NCBI RefSeq assembly: GCF_000379465.1
Contig: NZ_KB905381.1
Span: 434,001 to 498,000, forward strand
Direction of reading: 5' to 3'
Origin: Sciscionella marina DSM 45152
Lineage (GTDB): Bacteria; Actinomycetota; Actinomycetes; Mycobacteriales; Pseudonocardiaceae
Length of the DNA: 64,000 nucleotides
Under the pieces are notes generated by a model, which saw only the letters and a list, made by a program, of their open reading frames with translations, was not told the origin of the DNA and made no database searches. Position 1 is the first letter of the stretch. Every line of letters begins with the position of its first letter. Positions 1-10,593 of the stretch are shown here, piece after piece. A program made the position numbers and the translations under genes.

Positions 1-315
1 GGCCTCGGTCGCGGTGACCTCGAAGCTCGCGGTGAACTCGGCGAGCATCCGGGTCAGCCGGTTGCGTGGCGGCCCGGCGAGGCCGATGTCCACCCGCTGC
101 CCGGGAGTCAGCCGCATCCACTGCACCACCTTGGGTGTCGGGATCCCCGCGAGGTGACCACGGCAGCCGAATTCGGTGTAGTCGCCCGCGCGGCGCACCC
201 AGTGCACCGGCCGGATCTTCCGGTCGATCTCCGCGTAGCGTTCGATGTCCGTCACGAACGTGAGCAGTTCGTCCGGAGCGCAGTCGATCGTCTCGGTGAC
301 CTGTACCGTCAACAT
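1..315 (-). CDS. SRPBCC (START-like) family protein, 3' end cut by window edge
   Basis: The first 105 codons are visible and the C-terminus runs off the left edge. The protein starts with a beta strand followed by an I-x-C/A-P-x-E-L-L-x-F block (about residues 10-20), then alternating strand-like segments and a run reading LTRMLAEFTASFEVTA. This is the layout of polyketide cyclase/dehydrase-like SRPBCC ligand-binding proteins. The ligand cannot be told from the sequence. The ATG (313-315, complement) is only 32 bases from the divergent molybdoenzyme start, so the two genes must share a very compact promoter region. Family assignment rests on pattern recognition of a partial sequence. Confidence 0.6.
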   Translation of the reverse strand, partial: MLTVQVTETIDCAPDELLTFVTDIERYAEIDRKIRPVHWVRRAGDYTEFGCRGHLAGIPTPKVVQWMRLTPGQRVDIGLAGPPRNRLTRMLAEFTASFEVTATEA

Positions 316-347
316 GGCGAGATGGTACGGCGTTCGCGGAGGTGACG

Positions 348-2600
348 GTGACCATACAGCTGGCGCACTGGGGTGCGTTCGAAGCCGAGAGCGATGGCAA
401 ACGGCTGACCGCGGTGCGGCCGTGGCGCGGTGATCCCGCCCCGAACCCGATCCTCGGCAATATCGCCTCGGCGCAGCACCATCCGGCACGCATCGACCGG
501 CCGCACATCCGCAAGGGCTGGCTCGACGGTGGTCCAGGGCCCGCCGAACGCGGTGGCGAGGAGTTCGTCCCGGTCTCCTGGCGGACGGCACTGGACCTGC
601 TCGCCGGGGAACTGCGCCGCGTCTACTCCGAACACGGCCCGGGCGCGGTGTACGGCGGTTCGTACGGCTGGAGCAGCGCGGGCCGGTTCCACCATGCACA
701 GTCCCAGGTGCACCGGTTCCTGAACACGCTCGGCGGTTACGTCCGTTCGGAGCAGAACTACAGCTTCGGGGCCTCCGGGGTGCTCGTGCCGCGGGTGCTC
801 GGCAGCATCGGCAATCTGCTCTCCGGCACCTCGGCCTCGGTGCTCGCCAGGCACACCGAACTGTTCGTCGCGTTCGGCGGGCTCTCGCCGAAGAACTCGG
901 CCGTGGCCCCGGGCGGGATCGGGCGCCACGAGCTCGGTTCCTGGCTCTCGGCCGCGCATGATCGCGGCTGCCGCTTCGTGTCCGTCAGCCCGCTGCGCGA
1001 CGACACTTTCGGCACGCTCGGCGCGGAATGGCTGGCGCCGAAACCGGGCAGCGACACCGCGCTGATGCTCGGTATCGCCCACGTGCTCGAGGCCGAAGAC
1101 CTGTGCGACCGGGAGTTCCTGGCGCGCTGCACGGTCGGCTACGAACGGTTCGCCCCCTACCTGGCGGACAAGACCCCGGAATGGGCGGAACGCATCACGG
1201 GGATACCGGCCGAGCGGATCCGGTCACTGGCGCGGGAGATGGCCGCCTCGCGCACCCTGATCAACGTGAGCTGGTCGCTGCAGCGCCAGCAGTACGGCGA
1301 ACAGCCGGTGTGGATGGGTATCGTGCTCGCCGCGATGCTTGGCCAGTTCGGTCTCCCCGGCGGTGGATTCGGGCACGGGTACGGATCCTCCGGGGATGTC
1401 GGCAAACCGCCGACGGTGGCCTCGGCTCCGCGGCTGGGCCAGGGACAGAATCCGGTCGAGGACTCGATTCCGGTCGCGCGTATCGCGGACATGCTGTTGC
1501 ATCCCGGACAGCGTTACGAGTTCGATGGGCAACACCGCGAGTACCCCGACATCCGGCTCGTCTACTGGGCGGGCGGCAACCCGTTTCACCACCACCAGGA
1601 CCTGGCGCGGTTGCGGCGGGCCTTCGCCCGGCCGGACACGGTCGTGGTGCACGATCCGTTCTGGACCGCGAGCGCCCGGCACGCCGACATCGTGCTGCCG
1701 ACCACCATGGCGATCGAGCGGGACGACTACGGATCAGGGGGCAACGATCCGACACTGTTCCCGATGCCCGCCCTCACCGAACCGGCGGGACAAGCCAAGG
1801 ACGACTACACGGTGTTCGCCGAGCTCGCCGGAAGGCTCGGGGTGGCCGAGCGGTTCACCGAGGGGCGCACCGCGGGCGAGTGGCTGCGGCATCTCTACCA
1901 GGACTGGCGGGATCGGCTGGCCACCCTGGGGCACGAGCTCCCCGGTTTCGACGAGTTCTGGTCCGGTGATCCGATCGAGGTGCCGCTCTACGAACCGGAG
2001 CGGGTGTTGCTGGCCGATTTCCGGGCCGATCCGCGGCGAAACCCCTTGCGCACCCCGAGCGGGCGGATCGAGATCTACTCGGAGACCATCGCGGGATTCG
2101 GGTACCCGGACTGCCAGGGCCATCCGATGTGGTTCGAACCCGAGGAGTGGCACAGCGGCTATCCGCTGCACCTGATCGCCAATCAGCCGCGCACCCGCTT
2201 GCACAGCCAGCTCGATGTCGGCGAGCACAGCCGCTCGGCCAAGGTCGCCGACCGTGAACCGGTCCGCATGCATCCCGCCGATGCCGAGGCACGGCGGCTG
2301 CGCGAGGGTGCGCCGGTTCTGCTGCACAATGCGCGCGGGCGCTGCCTTGCCGGGCTGGTGCTCAGCGAGGATGTGGCCCCGGGTGTGGTGCAGCTGTCCA
2401 CCGGTGCCTGGTACGACCCCGATCCGGAGGATCCCGCCTTCTGCGGGCACGGCAACCCCAATGTGCTCACCGCGGACCGGCCGAGTTCCACCCTCGCCCA
2501 GGCGTGCACCGGGCAGCACGCGATGGTCGAGATCAGCTGCTACGACGGCGAGCCACCGCCACTGCGCGCGCACTCCGCTCCGGAACGGCCGGGCGGCTGA
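348..2600 (+). CDS. Molybdopterin oxidoreductase, BisC/TorA (DMSO reductase) type
   Basis: A bis-MGD molybdoenzyme of the branch that reduces S- and N-oxides (biotin sulfoxide, methionine sulfoxide, TMAO). The serine of GGSYGW near residue 105 sits where this branch carries its Mo-ligating serine. There is no N-terminal Cys cluster for a [4Fe-4S] centre and no twin-arginine signal, which points to a cytoplasmic BisC-like enzyme rather than exported TorA or DmsA. The length of 750 residues fits BisC. An in-frame GTG at 342 overlaps the ribosome site; GTG 348 lies 5 bases after GGAGG (338-342) and is preferred. rsmA begins 36 bases after the stop. No molybdenum cofactor genes are nearby, so cofactor must come from elsewhere. 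The substrate is not determined. Confidence 0.88.
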   Translation: MTIQLAHWGAFEAESDGKRLTAVRPWRGDPAPNPILGNIASAQHHPARIDRPHIRKGWLDGGPGPAERGGEEFVPVSWRTALDLLAGELRRVYSEHGPGAVYGGSYGWSSAGRFHHAQSQVHRFLNTLGGYVRSEQNYSFGASGVLVPRVLGSIGNLLSGTSASVLARHTELFVAFGGLSPKNSAVAPGGIGRHELGSWLSAAHDRGCRFVSVSPLRDDTFGTLGAEWLAPKPGSDTALMLGIAHVLEAEDLCDREFLARCTVGYERFAPYLADKTPEWAERITGIPAERIRSLAREMAASRTLINVSWSLQRQQYGEQPVWMGIVLAAMLGQFGLPGGGFGHGYGSSGDVGKPPTVASAPRLGQGQNPVEDSIPVARIADMLLHPGQRYEFDGQHREYPDIRLVYWAGGNPFHHHQDLARLRRAFARPDTVVVHDPFWTASARHADIVLPTTMAIERDDYGSGGNDPTLFPMPALTEPAGQAKDDYTVFAELAGRLGVAERFTEGRTAGEWLRHLYQDWRDRLATLGHELPGFDEFWSGDPIEVPLYEPERVLLADFRADPRRNPLRTPSGRIEIYSETIAGFGYPDCQGHPMWFEPEEWHSGYPLHLIANQPRTRLHSQLDVGEHSRSAKVADREPVRMHPADAEARRLREGAPVLLHNARGRCLAGLVLSEDVAPGVVQLSTGAWYDPDPEDPAFCGHGNPNVLTADRPSSTLAQACTGQHAMVEISCYDGEPPPLRAHSAPERPGG

Positions 2601-2636
2601 GGGAAGGGTCGGCTGAGCACGCCGTACCATTGCCGG

Positions 2637-3503
2637 GTGCCCGAACTGTTAGGTCCAGCCGAGATCCGCGCGCTCGCCGAGGAACTCGGGGTGCGGCCGA
2701 CCAAACGCCTCGGGCAGAACTTCGTGCACGACCCGAACACCGTGCGCCGCATCGTGGCCGGTGCGGAGCTCGAACCCGGGGACGTGGTGCTCGAGGTCGG
2801 CCCCGGTCTGGGCTCGCTCACCCTGGCGCTGTTGCCCGCCGCGGCGGAAGTGATCGCGGTCGAGGTGGACGAGACGCTGGCGAACCGGCTGCCTGCCACG
2901 ATCGCGGAGCACGCACCCGAACACGCCGGGCGGGCGCAGGTGCTGCATCGCGATGCGCTGCGGCTGACCGCGGCCGAGCTGCCCGCCGCGCCGACCGCGC
3001 TGGTGGCGAACCTGCCCTACAACATCGCGGTCCCGGTGGTGCTGCACCTGCTCGCCGAACTGCCGAGCGTGCGCACCGCGCTGGTGATGGTGCAGGCCGA
3101 GGTCGCCGACCGGATGGTGGCCGGGCCCGGCTCGCGCGAGTACGGGGTGCCCAGCGTCAAGATCGCCTGGCACGCGCGGGCTGTTCCGGCCGGATCGGTG
3201 CCGCGCTCGGTGTTCTGGCCGGTGCCAAACGTGGACTCCAAACTCGTGCGGCTGCGCCGCACCGATCCGCCCGCGGAGCTGCCGCGTGAGCCGGTGTTCG
3301 CCGCCGTGGACGCCGCGTTCGCGCAGCGCCGCAAGACCCTGCGTGCCGCGCTCGCCGGCTGGGCGGGTTCCGCGGCCGAGGCCGAACGGCTGCTGCGCGC
3401 CGCGGGAATCGAGCCCTCGACCCGCGGGGAGGCGCTCACTGTCGCGCAATTCGCCGAATTGGTCTCGCAACAGCGCGCGGACGCCGGTTATTCCCAACTG
3501 TGA
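2637..3503 (+). CDS. rsmA: 16S rRNA (adenine1518/1519-N6)-dimethyltransferase
   Basis: RsmA/KsgA dimethylates two adjacent adenosines in the 3' hairpin of 16S rRNA during 30S assembly, using SAM. The sequence shows the family start [11 protein letters not shown] (about residues 22-32), the SAM-binding loop [10 protein letters not shown] (about 59-68) and the catalytic NLPYNIA motif near residue 124. The 288-residue length is typical. The GTG start gives the usual short N-terminal helix before KRLGQNF. It follows the molybdoenzyme by 36 bases and may be co-transcribed with it. Downstream lie a SAM riboswitch and ispE; rsmA close to ispE is the classical actinobacterial order (Rv1010-Rv1011 in M. 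tuberculosis, from memory). Confidence 0.97.
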   Translation: MPELLGPAEIRALAEELGVRPTKRLGQNFVHDPNTVRRIVAGAELEPGDVVLEVGPGLGSLTLALLPAAAEVIAVEVDETLANRLPATIAEHAPEHAGRAQVLHRDALRLTAAELPAAPTALVANLPYNIAVPVVLHLLAELPSVRTALVMVQAEVADRMVAGPGSREYGVPSVKIAWHARAVPAGSVPRSVFWPVPNVDSKLVRLRRTDPPAELPREPVFAAVDAAFAQRRKTLRAALAGWAGSAAEAERLLRAAGIEPSTRGEALTVAQFAELVSQQRADAGYSQL

Positions 3504-3516
3504 TGTGTCGGACTCG

Positions 3517-3550
3517 GAACGGTCGGGGGCTTGTGCTCGGCCACCGTTTC
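3517..3550 (+). terminator. Weak hairpin after rsmA
   Basis: GAACGGT (3517-3523) can pair with ACCGTTTC (3543-3550) with one bulged T and a 19-base loop, 14 bases after the rsmA stop. There is no clear U-run, so this is only a possible terminator separating rsmA from the riboswitch transcript. Confidence 0.25.
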
Positions 3551-3573
3551 GGTGTTCACTTTTAGACGGTTAT

Positions 3574-3659
3574 TCCATCCCGAGCGGCCGAGAGACCTGG
3601 CTCGTCGACGCCGCAGCAACCACCGGTCACCGGCAGGTGCTTCCGCCAGGACCGATGGA
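3574..3659 (+). promoter_or_regulatory. SAM-I class (S-box) riboswitch
   Basis: P1 is formed by TCCATC (3574-3579) and GATGGA (3654-3659), a perfect 6-bp pairing. P2 is GCGGC (3584-3588) with GCCGC (about 3610-3614), enclosing the kink-turn-like CGAGAGACC and a GGCTC loop. It is followed by the conserved AGCAACC, a small CCGG-TCA-CCGG P3 hairpin and the AGGTGC segment. This order (GAGAGACC ... GCAACC ... GGTGC) is the S-box core. At about 86 nt it is short, and the AA after GGTGC is not conserved. The 3' P1 strand overlaps GGAGGG (3657-3662), the ribosome site of a small ORF starting at 3665, so SAM binding would be expected to hide that site: a translational OFF switch (inference). Confidence 0.78.
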
Positions 3660-3664
3660 GGGAC

Positions 3665-3763
3665 ATGATGCACCTTCGAGAACAGGCCCCGGACTGGCGG
3701 TTCACCGAGCGCCGGGTAGTCGATCAGTGCCGCCGGACGGCCAGCGGCTGTCGCCACGCGTGA
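3665..3763 (+). CDS. Putative 32-aa Cys-containing leader peptide
   Basis: ATGATG starts directly behind GGAGGG, which overlaps the 3' arm of the SAM riboswitch. The 32-codon frame ends at TGA 3761-3763. Its second half reads ERRVVDQCRRTASGCRH, which resembles the R-R-x-V-D-x-x-R-x-x-S-x-x-C motif of actinobacterial leader peptides found before sulfur and methionine genes (recalled, not searched). Two Cys codons near the end would allow Cys-dependent attenuation of the gene downstream. It ends 61 bases before the MetN-like gene. It may instead be a non-functional uORF whose only role is to host the riboswitch-controlled ribosome site. Confidence 0.5.
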   Translation: MMHLREQAPDWRFTERRVVDQCRRTASGCRHA

Positions 3764-3824
3764 GTTTCCCAGCCTGAAACTTTCCCTCTCGGCGCTTCTG
3801 CGCGCCATGACGTGGAGCTCACCC

Positions 3825-4838
3825 GTGATCACAGTAGAACATCTGACCAAATCTTTCAGTACCAACGGTAATCGCGTGCTCGCCCTCGATGACGTGAACC
3901 TGGACGTGCAGCCGGGCTCGGTCTACGGCGTGCTCGGGACCTCCGGTTCCGGCAAGTCCACCCTGGCCAAGGTCGTCGCCGGTGCGGAGCGCCCGGACCG
4001 CGGGGCCGTGCGCATCGACGGCACCGATCTGCGCACCCTCGGCGGGCGGGAGCTGCGCAACGCCCGCCGCCAGGTCGGCGTGGTGCCCGGCAAGGATTCC
4101 CTGCTGCGCCAGCGCACCGTCGCGGGCAACATCGCCCTCCCGCTCGAGCAGGCGGGCGTGGACGGCCCGAACCGCAAGCGCAAGGTCGGCGAGCTGCTCG
4201 ACCTGATCGGCCTCTCCGAGCGCGCCGCGCACGGCGTCGACCAGCTCACCGATGGGCAGCGCAACCGGGTGGCGATCGCGCGGGCCCTCGCCACATCGCC
4301 TGGCGTGCTCATCGCGGACGAGCCGACCGCGGACACCGACGCCCAGGGCACCGCGGGCGTGCTCACCGTGCTCGATCGGGCCCGCGCCGAGTACGGCACC
4401 TCCGTGCTGCTGCTCACCGACAATCCCGGCCCGGTGCGCCGGGTCGCCGACGACCTCGCCGTGCTGCGCTCCGGTCGGCTCGTCGCGCAGGGCAGCCTGC
4501 TCGCGGTGGCCGCCGATCCGACGGGCGAGCTCGCCGAGGCCGTACTGCCGGAGATCACCAAGCCGCGCGGGATCGCCCGACGCCACGATGTGCTCGCCGA
4601 GGTGGTGCTCGTCGGGTTTGCCACGGTCGGTGCGCTGCTCCCGGAGGCGGCCAGCAGGTTCGGGGTCACCCTGGCCACGGTCGGCGGCGGACTGACTCGC
4701 TTCGGGGACACGCCGATCGCGCGGTTCCTGCTCGGGGTCGACGGGGAGAACGCCGGGCACGCGCTGAACTGGATCGCCGAGCACGGTGGTGTGGTGCGCG
4801 GTGACATCGCGGGCGGTCCGGCCGCGCTCGCCGCTTAG
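3825..4838 (+). CDS. MetN-like ABC ATPase with degenerate catalytic motifs and C-terminal NIL domain
   Basis: About 337 residues: an ABC ATPase domain (1-235) and a C-terminal NIL/ACT-like domain (about 255-330), the build of the methionine importer ATPase MetN. Walker [10 protein letters not shown] (38-46) and Walker B VLIADEP (161-167) are intact. The signature is LTDGQ (141-145) instead of LSGGQ, the Q-loop Gln is replaced (PGK around 88-90), and the H-switch His is Asp (TDN, 198-200). It may bind ATP but hydrolyse it poorly. No MetI permease or MetQ lipoprotein is adjacent. The SAM riboswitch upstream supports a methionine-related role. GTG 3825 has GGAG 7 bases before it; an in-frame ATG at 3807 is the alternative start. 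ispE follows. Confidence 0.8.
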   Translation: MITVEHLTKSFSTNGNRVLALDDVNLDVQPGSVYGVLGTSGSGKSTLAKVVAGAERPDRGAVRIDGTDLRTLGGRELRNARRQVGVVPGKDSLLRQRTVAGNIALPLEQAGVDGPNRKRKVGELLDLIGLSERAAHGVDQLTDGQRNRVAIARALATSPGVLIADEPTADTDAQGTAGVLTVLDRARAEYGTSVLLLTDNPGPVRRVADDLAVLRSGRLVAQGSLLAVAADPTGELAEAVLPEITKPRGIARRHDVLAEVVLVGFATVGALLPEAASRFGVTLATVGGGLTRFGDTPIARFLLGVDGENAGHALNWIAEHGGVVRGDIAGGPAALAA

Positions 4839-4866
4839 CCGCAGCGCGACCGGTAGGGTGGGATAC

Positions 4867-5826
4867 GTGCTTTCCGTTGTCCCACCGCCGGTGACCGTGC
4901 GCGTTCCCGCGAAGGTGAACCTGCATCTCGCGGTCGCCGACCCTGGTTCGGATGGTTACCACGACCTGTGCACCGTGTTCCAGGCGCTCTCGCTGACCGA
5001 TGAGGTCACCGTCGCGATCGGGGACGAGGCCGGGGTCGAGGTGCGTGGCAAGGCCGCGGCCGAGGTTCCCGCGGACGGCTCCAATCTCGCCTGGCGGGCG
5101 GCATGCGCGCTCGCCGAGTACGCGGGCAAGGACACCGAGCGGATCCGGGTGCTCATCGACAAGGGAATCCCGGTCGCCGGTGGAATGGCCGGGGGGAGCG
5201 CGGACGCCGCGGCCACCCTGCTCGGACTCGCGGCCATGTGGCGGCTCGAGATCGGGCGCGATGAGCTGGCCGGGATCGCCGCCGGACTGGGTGCGGATGT
5301 GCCGTTCATGCTGCACGGCGGGACCGCGCTCGGTACCGGGCGCGGGGACCAGCTGGTGCCGGTGCTTTCCAGGCACACCTTCCATTGGGTGATCGCGGTG
5401 GCCGCCGAAGGGCTCGGCACCCCGCAGGTGTACGGCGAGCTCGACCGCCTGCGTGCCGCGGGGAAGCTCAACCGGCTCGGCGATGTGGAACCCATGCTCG
5501 AAGCGCTCGCCAGCGGGGATCCACGCCAGCTCGCCCTGCTGCTGGGCAACGACCTGCAGGCGGCGGCCGTCTCGATGCGGCCCGGTCTGCGCCGGACCCT
5601 GCGCGCCGGGGTGGACGCGGGGGCGCTGGCCGGGATCGTCTCCGGATCCGGCCCCTCCTGCGCGTTTCTCTGCTCGGGCGAGCAGGCGGCCGGTCAGGTC
5701 GCCACCGAGCTGGCCGCGACCGGGACCTGCGCGGGTGTCCGGGTGGCCTCCGGCCCGGTTCCGGGTGCGCGGCTGGTCGGCGGGGACGAGACACCGCGGC
5801 CGACCCCGCCCGAGGTGCACGCCTGA
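4867..5826 (+). CDS. ispE: 4-diphosphocytidyl-2-C-methyl-D-erythritol kinase
   Basis: IspE phosphorylates CDP-ME at the 2-hydroxyl in the MEP pathway to isoprenoid precursors. GHMP kinase hallmarks are visible: an N-terminal [13 protein letters not shown] segment with the substrate-side Lys, the ATP loop [15 protein letters not shown] (about residues 102-116) and a C-terminal SGSGPSCAF glycine-rich motif (about 261-269). From GTG 4867 the protein is 319 residues, normal for the family. An upstream ATG at 4786 would add 27 residues overlapping the previous gene, with no family counterpart. A GGTGGGA stretch lies just before the GTG. It is 28 bases after the MetN-like gene and probably shares its transcript. 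This supports an organism that uses the MEP pathway. Confidence 0.96.
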   Translation: MLSVVPPPVTVRVPAKVNLHLAVADPGSDGYHDLCTVFQALSLTDEVTVAIGDEAGVEVRGKAAAEVPADGSNLAWRAACALAEYAGKDTERIRVLIDKGIPVAGGMAGGSADAAATLLGLAAMWRLEIGRDELAGIAAGLGADVPFMLHGGTALGTGRGDQLVPVLSRHTFHWVIAVAAEGLGTPQVYGELDRLRAAGKLNRLGDVEPMLEALASGDPRQLALLLGNDLQAAAVSMRPGLRRTLRAGVDAGALAGIVSGSGPSCAFLCSGEQAAGQVATELAATGTCAGVRVASGPVPGARLVGGDETPRPTPPEVHA

Positions 5827-5862
5827 GCTCTCCGAAAGCCGAGATTTCCCAGGGCGGATTTC

Positions 5863-7197
5863 TCAGAGCGCGGAGATGCTGCCCTCACCGTGTTCGAAGC
5901 CGACCACGCGATTGCGCCCCTGGCATTTCGCCGTGTAGACGTGCTGGTCGGCGACGCGCAGGCAGTCGCGTACCTTCTGGCCGTGCAGCGGGTACATCGC
6001 GACCCCGACCGAGGCCGTCAGTGAGTCGATCGTGACCGGTTCCCCCGCGGTGTTCTCGCTGGCCACCGCCAGTTCGGTGACCCGGACCCGGATGCGTTCG
6101 GCCGTCGCCATGGCCTCCCGCAGATCGGCGGCGGGCAGCAGCACCGCGAACTCCTCCCCGCCGAACCGGCCGGCCAGATCGAAGGTCCGGACCTCGGTGC
6201 GCAACATCGTGCCGATCGCGCCGAGCACATCGTCGCCCGCGTAGTGCCCGTAGTCGTCGTTGACCCGTTTGAAGAAGTCCAGGTCGATCATCAGCAGGCC
6301 GACCTGCAGCTGATTGCGCCTGGCGAGGGCGAAGGTCCGTTCCGCGGCCATGTTCCAGGCGGCCGCGTTCGCCAGCCCGGTCTTCCCGTCGGTGGAGGCC
6401 GCCTTCTCCAGCTGCTTGGTCAGCACCGTGCGGTGCAGTGTGGCGGTCGGCACCAGCACGATCACCGCGGCGAACGGGAACAGCGCGAGCACGAAGGCGG
6501 CGAGCACGCTCAGGCACAGGGTCGTCGCCTCGAGCAGGTTGTCGTCCGCGGAACCGAACAGCGCGGTGAACCCGCGCCCCTCGCGGTCCCGCAGCTTGAT
6601 CGAGATCGCCATCGCGACCGCGTCGATCAGCTCGAACACCGCGGCGGCGACCAGGATCGCGCTGCCCAGCCGTTCGGCGGAGACCTCGCCGATCGGCTGC
6701 GCGGCGAGCAGGTACTCGCTGACCAGGTGCGCTGCCGAGCAGGCGAGCAGCCCGAGGCAGGCGCCGGAGACGATGCGGGCCAGCGGCGCGGTCTTCGCGG
6801 GCCGCCAGCTGCGGAACCACAGGTGCAGATAGAGGACACCGAAGATGACCGTGATCAGGTAGACCGGCAGCAACAGGGCGGCGGGCACGACCCAGACGGC
6901 GAGGAAGTCGATGTGGGTCTGCCCGCTGAGGCTGCGCCGGGAGCGCTCGACCCCACGGGACAGTTCGGCCTGTGCGATGCCGAGCACGAGGATGATCCCG
7001 AAGACCGCCCAGTTCGTGCTGTGCGGATCGGCCTGCAGCGCGCTGAGCACGGTCACGACGAGGACCCCGGCTATCGCGGCCGCCGTGTACCACCGCCAGG
7101 CGAGCGGCCACTGCCAGCAGGTCCACCGGCGGGGATCGAAACCGATCCGGGTGGATCCGGGTTCTTCGGGCTCGGCCTGCGAGGTAGGAGTGGTCAT
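5863..7197 (-). CDS. Membrane-bound diguanylate cyclase (GGDEF domain)
   Basis: Makes cyclic di-GMP from two GTP. The N-terminal half (to about residue 235) has several hydrophobic membrane-spanning stretches and acts as an unidentified membrane sensor. The C-terminal GGDEF domain has the active-site signature GGEEF and, exactly five residues before it, RTFD, an RxxD product-inhibition (I) site, so the enzyme looks active and feedback-regulated. The metal-binding LMIDLDFFKRVND motif is also intact. ATG 7197 gives 444 residues; an ATG six codons further upstream is possible. The stop faces the ispE stop 37 bases away. A second GGDEF protein lies at 28308-30047. Confidence 0.92.
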   Translation of the reverse strand: MTTPTSQAEPEEPGSTRIGFDPRRWTCWQWPLAWRWYTAAAIAGVLVVTVLSALQADPHSTNWAVFGIILVLGIAQAELSRGVERSRRSLSGQTHIDFLAVWVVPAALLLPVYLITVIFGVLYLHLWFRSWRPAKTAPLARIVSGACLGLLACSAAHLVSEYLLAAQPIGEVSAERLGSAILVAAAVFELIDAVAMAISIKLRDREGRGFTALFGSADDNLLEATTLCLSVLAAFVLALFPFAAVIVLVPTATLHRTVLTKQLEKAASTDGKTGLANAAAWNMAAERTFALARRNQLQVGLLMIDLDFFKRVNDDYGHYAGDDVLGAIGTMLRTEVRTFDLAGRFGGEEFAVLLPAADLREAMATAERIRVRVTELAVASENTAGEPVTIDSLTASVGVAMYPLHGQKVRDCLRVADQHVYTAKCQGRNRVVGFEHGEGSISAL

Positions 7198-7333
7198 ACT
7201 CGCAACCTTGGGCATTGGCATGGCCAATCGGGTCTGCCTACCATAGCCGGGACAGGCGATCGACGTGAGTACCCGGGTAGACGTCGGAGGAGGCGCAGCA
7301 CGATGCGTAACCGCACGTAACCGACGGTTCGAT

Positions 7334-8563
7334 TCATGTCCGCGCACTCGCCTGGGCGCGTTGCCAGGCGAGAATGGGCGGTATTGCCAGCAGGATGCCC
7401 ACGGCACCCATGATCCCGACTGCCGTGGCGGTACTCAGCCGGTCGGCGATGACTCCGCCGAGCAGCGGGCCGATGCCTTGCACGGTGTTCATGCCCGCGT
7501 TGAGCAGCCCGAGCGATTGCGCCCTCGTGCCCGCGGAAACCCGGTCGACCAGCGAGTTCGTGGCCTGCAGCAGGGTCACCGCGCCGCACACGCCCGCGAC
7601 GAGGAAGCTGATCGCGGCTACCGCGAGGCCGGGATGGGCGAAGCTGACCAACAGCGGCGCTCCGGCGCCGAGCACGACCAGGCTGAGCAGCCGTTCGTGC
7701 CAGTGCGGCCGGATCAGCTTGGTCCACAGGATCGAGCCGAGCACCGCGCCGATCGGGTCCGCCGCGAGCAGGATACCGAGCGCGATCGTGTTCGTGCTGA
7801 GCTCGCGCGCATACGGCACGGCCAGCCCCTCGTACACGATGAACAGGCCGCTGAGCACGCCGAACGCGAGCAGGGCCCGCCGGGCGCCGTTGGCGAACAG
7901 GGTGTGTGCCCCGGAAACCGCGGAACGGAGGAACCCTTCCTCGTGGCTGCGGTCCTCGATGCCCGGGGTGGGCCGCGGTCGCACCCCGATCCAGGTCACC
8001 AGCCCGGAAAGGACGAAGGTGACCGCGTTGAACAGCAGGACCAGCCGTGGCTCGACCACGGTGAGGGCGAGCCCGACGAGCGGGAAGAGCGCGATCTGGC
8101 CCGTCTGATTGGTCATCGACCGCACCGCGAGTCCGGTGAGGTAGGCGCGGCCGGGGAGCACATCCGCGATCAGGGCCATCTGCCCGGCCTTGAACGGTGC
8201 CTCGACGAAGGACACCAGCCCGACGAGCACGCACAACGCGGAGATCGGCACCCCGGGGATCGCGACCACGACCATCAGCGCGGCGCGCACGAGATCGGCC
8301 AGGATCAGCACGGCACGACGCGGGAACCGGTCCGCGAGGCTGGAGAGCAGGATCCCGCCGAGCAGTGCCCCGCCGTAGGTCATGCCGAAGGCCAGTCCGG
8401 TCAGCGCGGCGGAATTCGTCTCCAGCAGCACCAGATAGCCGAGCGCGACCCGGCCGGACTGCGAGCCGATGATGGAGAACAGGTCGGCGAGCCACAGCGA
8501 CCGGTACTCCCGGTTGCCGAGTACATCCCGGTATCTCGCAGGCTCGGTGTCCACTTCGGTCAA
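7334..8563 (-). CDS. MFS transporter, 12-helix exporter type
   Basis: A 409-residue integral membrane protein with about 12 hydrophobic helices and an MFS loop of the D-R-F-P-R-R type near residue 75. The early REYRSLWLADLFSIIGS segment is typical of EntS-like or drug-efflux MFS exporters. The likely start is TTG 8563, because GGGGGA lies 4 bases before it; an in-frame GTG at 8554 is an alternative. Reading frame continues far upstream without a start that has a ribosome site. It sits 136 bases upstream of the diguanylate cyclase on the same strand and is divergent from the ABC-F gene. The substrate cannot be deduced. Confidence 0.85.
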   Translation of the reverse strand: MTEVDTEPARYRDVLGNREYRSLWLADLFSIIGSQSGRVALGYLVLLETNSAALTGLAFGMTYGGALLGGILLSSLADRFPRRAVLILADLVRAALMVVVAIPGVPISALCVLVGLVSFVEAPFKAGQMALIADVLPGRAYLTGLAVRSMTNQTGQIALFPLVGLALTVVEPRLVLLFNAVTFVLSGLVTWIGVRPRPTPGIEDRSHEEGFLRSAVSGAHTLFANGARRALLAFGVLSGLFIVYEGLAVPYARELSTNTIALGILLAADPIGAVLGSILWTKLIRPHWHERLLSLVVLGAGAPLLVSFAHPGLAVAAISFLVAGVCGAVTLLQATNSLVDRVSAGTRAQSLGLLNAGMNTVQGIGPLLGGVIADRLSTATAVGIMGAVGILLAIPPILAWQRAQASART

Positions 8564-8719
8564 GATATCCCCCAGCCCGGATAGTGACGCAGCACACGGT
8601 ACCCCGGGCGAGGCACTGCGTACTGCTCCGCGCGGGGATCGCCGTGCGAACCGGGCCGGGGCGTGGATGGGACAATTTCTTTCGGTATCGAACGAACCAG
8701 TGATGGAAAGCGCGGGTAG

Positions 8720-10483
<1,764 letters not shown>

Positions 10484-10506
10484 CCCGGTACCCGCCACAG
10501 CGCGAG

Positions 10507-10527
10507 GAATTGTGGATTCCACACAAT
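10507..10527. promoter_or_regulatory. Inverted repeat between ABC-F and Pks16-like genes
   Basis: AATTGTG (10507-10513) and CACAATT (10521-10527) flank a centre that extends the symmetry (TGTGGA-T-TCCACA inside). It is AT-rich compared with its surroundings and lies 24 bases after the ABC-F stop and 66 bases before the next start. It could be a repressor operator or a weak terminator. Confidence 0.4.
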
Positions 10528-10593
10528 TTCTGAGCCCAGTGTTGTCCTCGCGCGCAGGGTACACAACGGCTACCGCACAGTAGGCTTTCGGGC

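Noticed and set aside
3574-3659. SAM-IV riboswitch instead of SAM-I
   Set aside because: SAM-IV is common in actinobacteria, but the GAGAGACC kink-turn segment and P2 layout fit the S-box pattern better. A covariance search would settle it.
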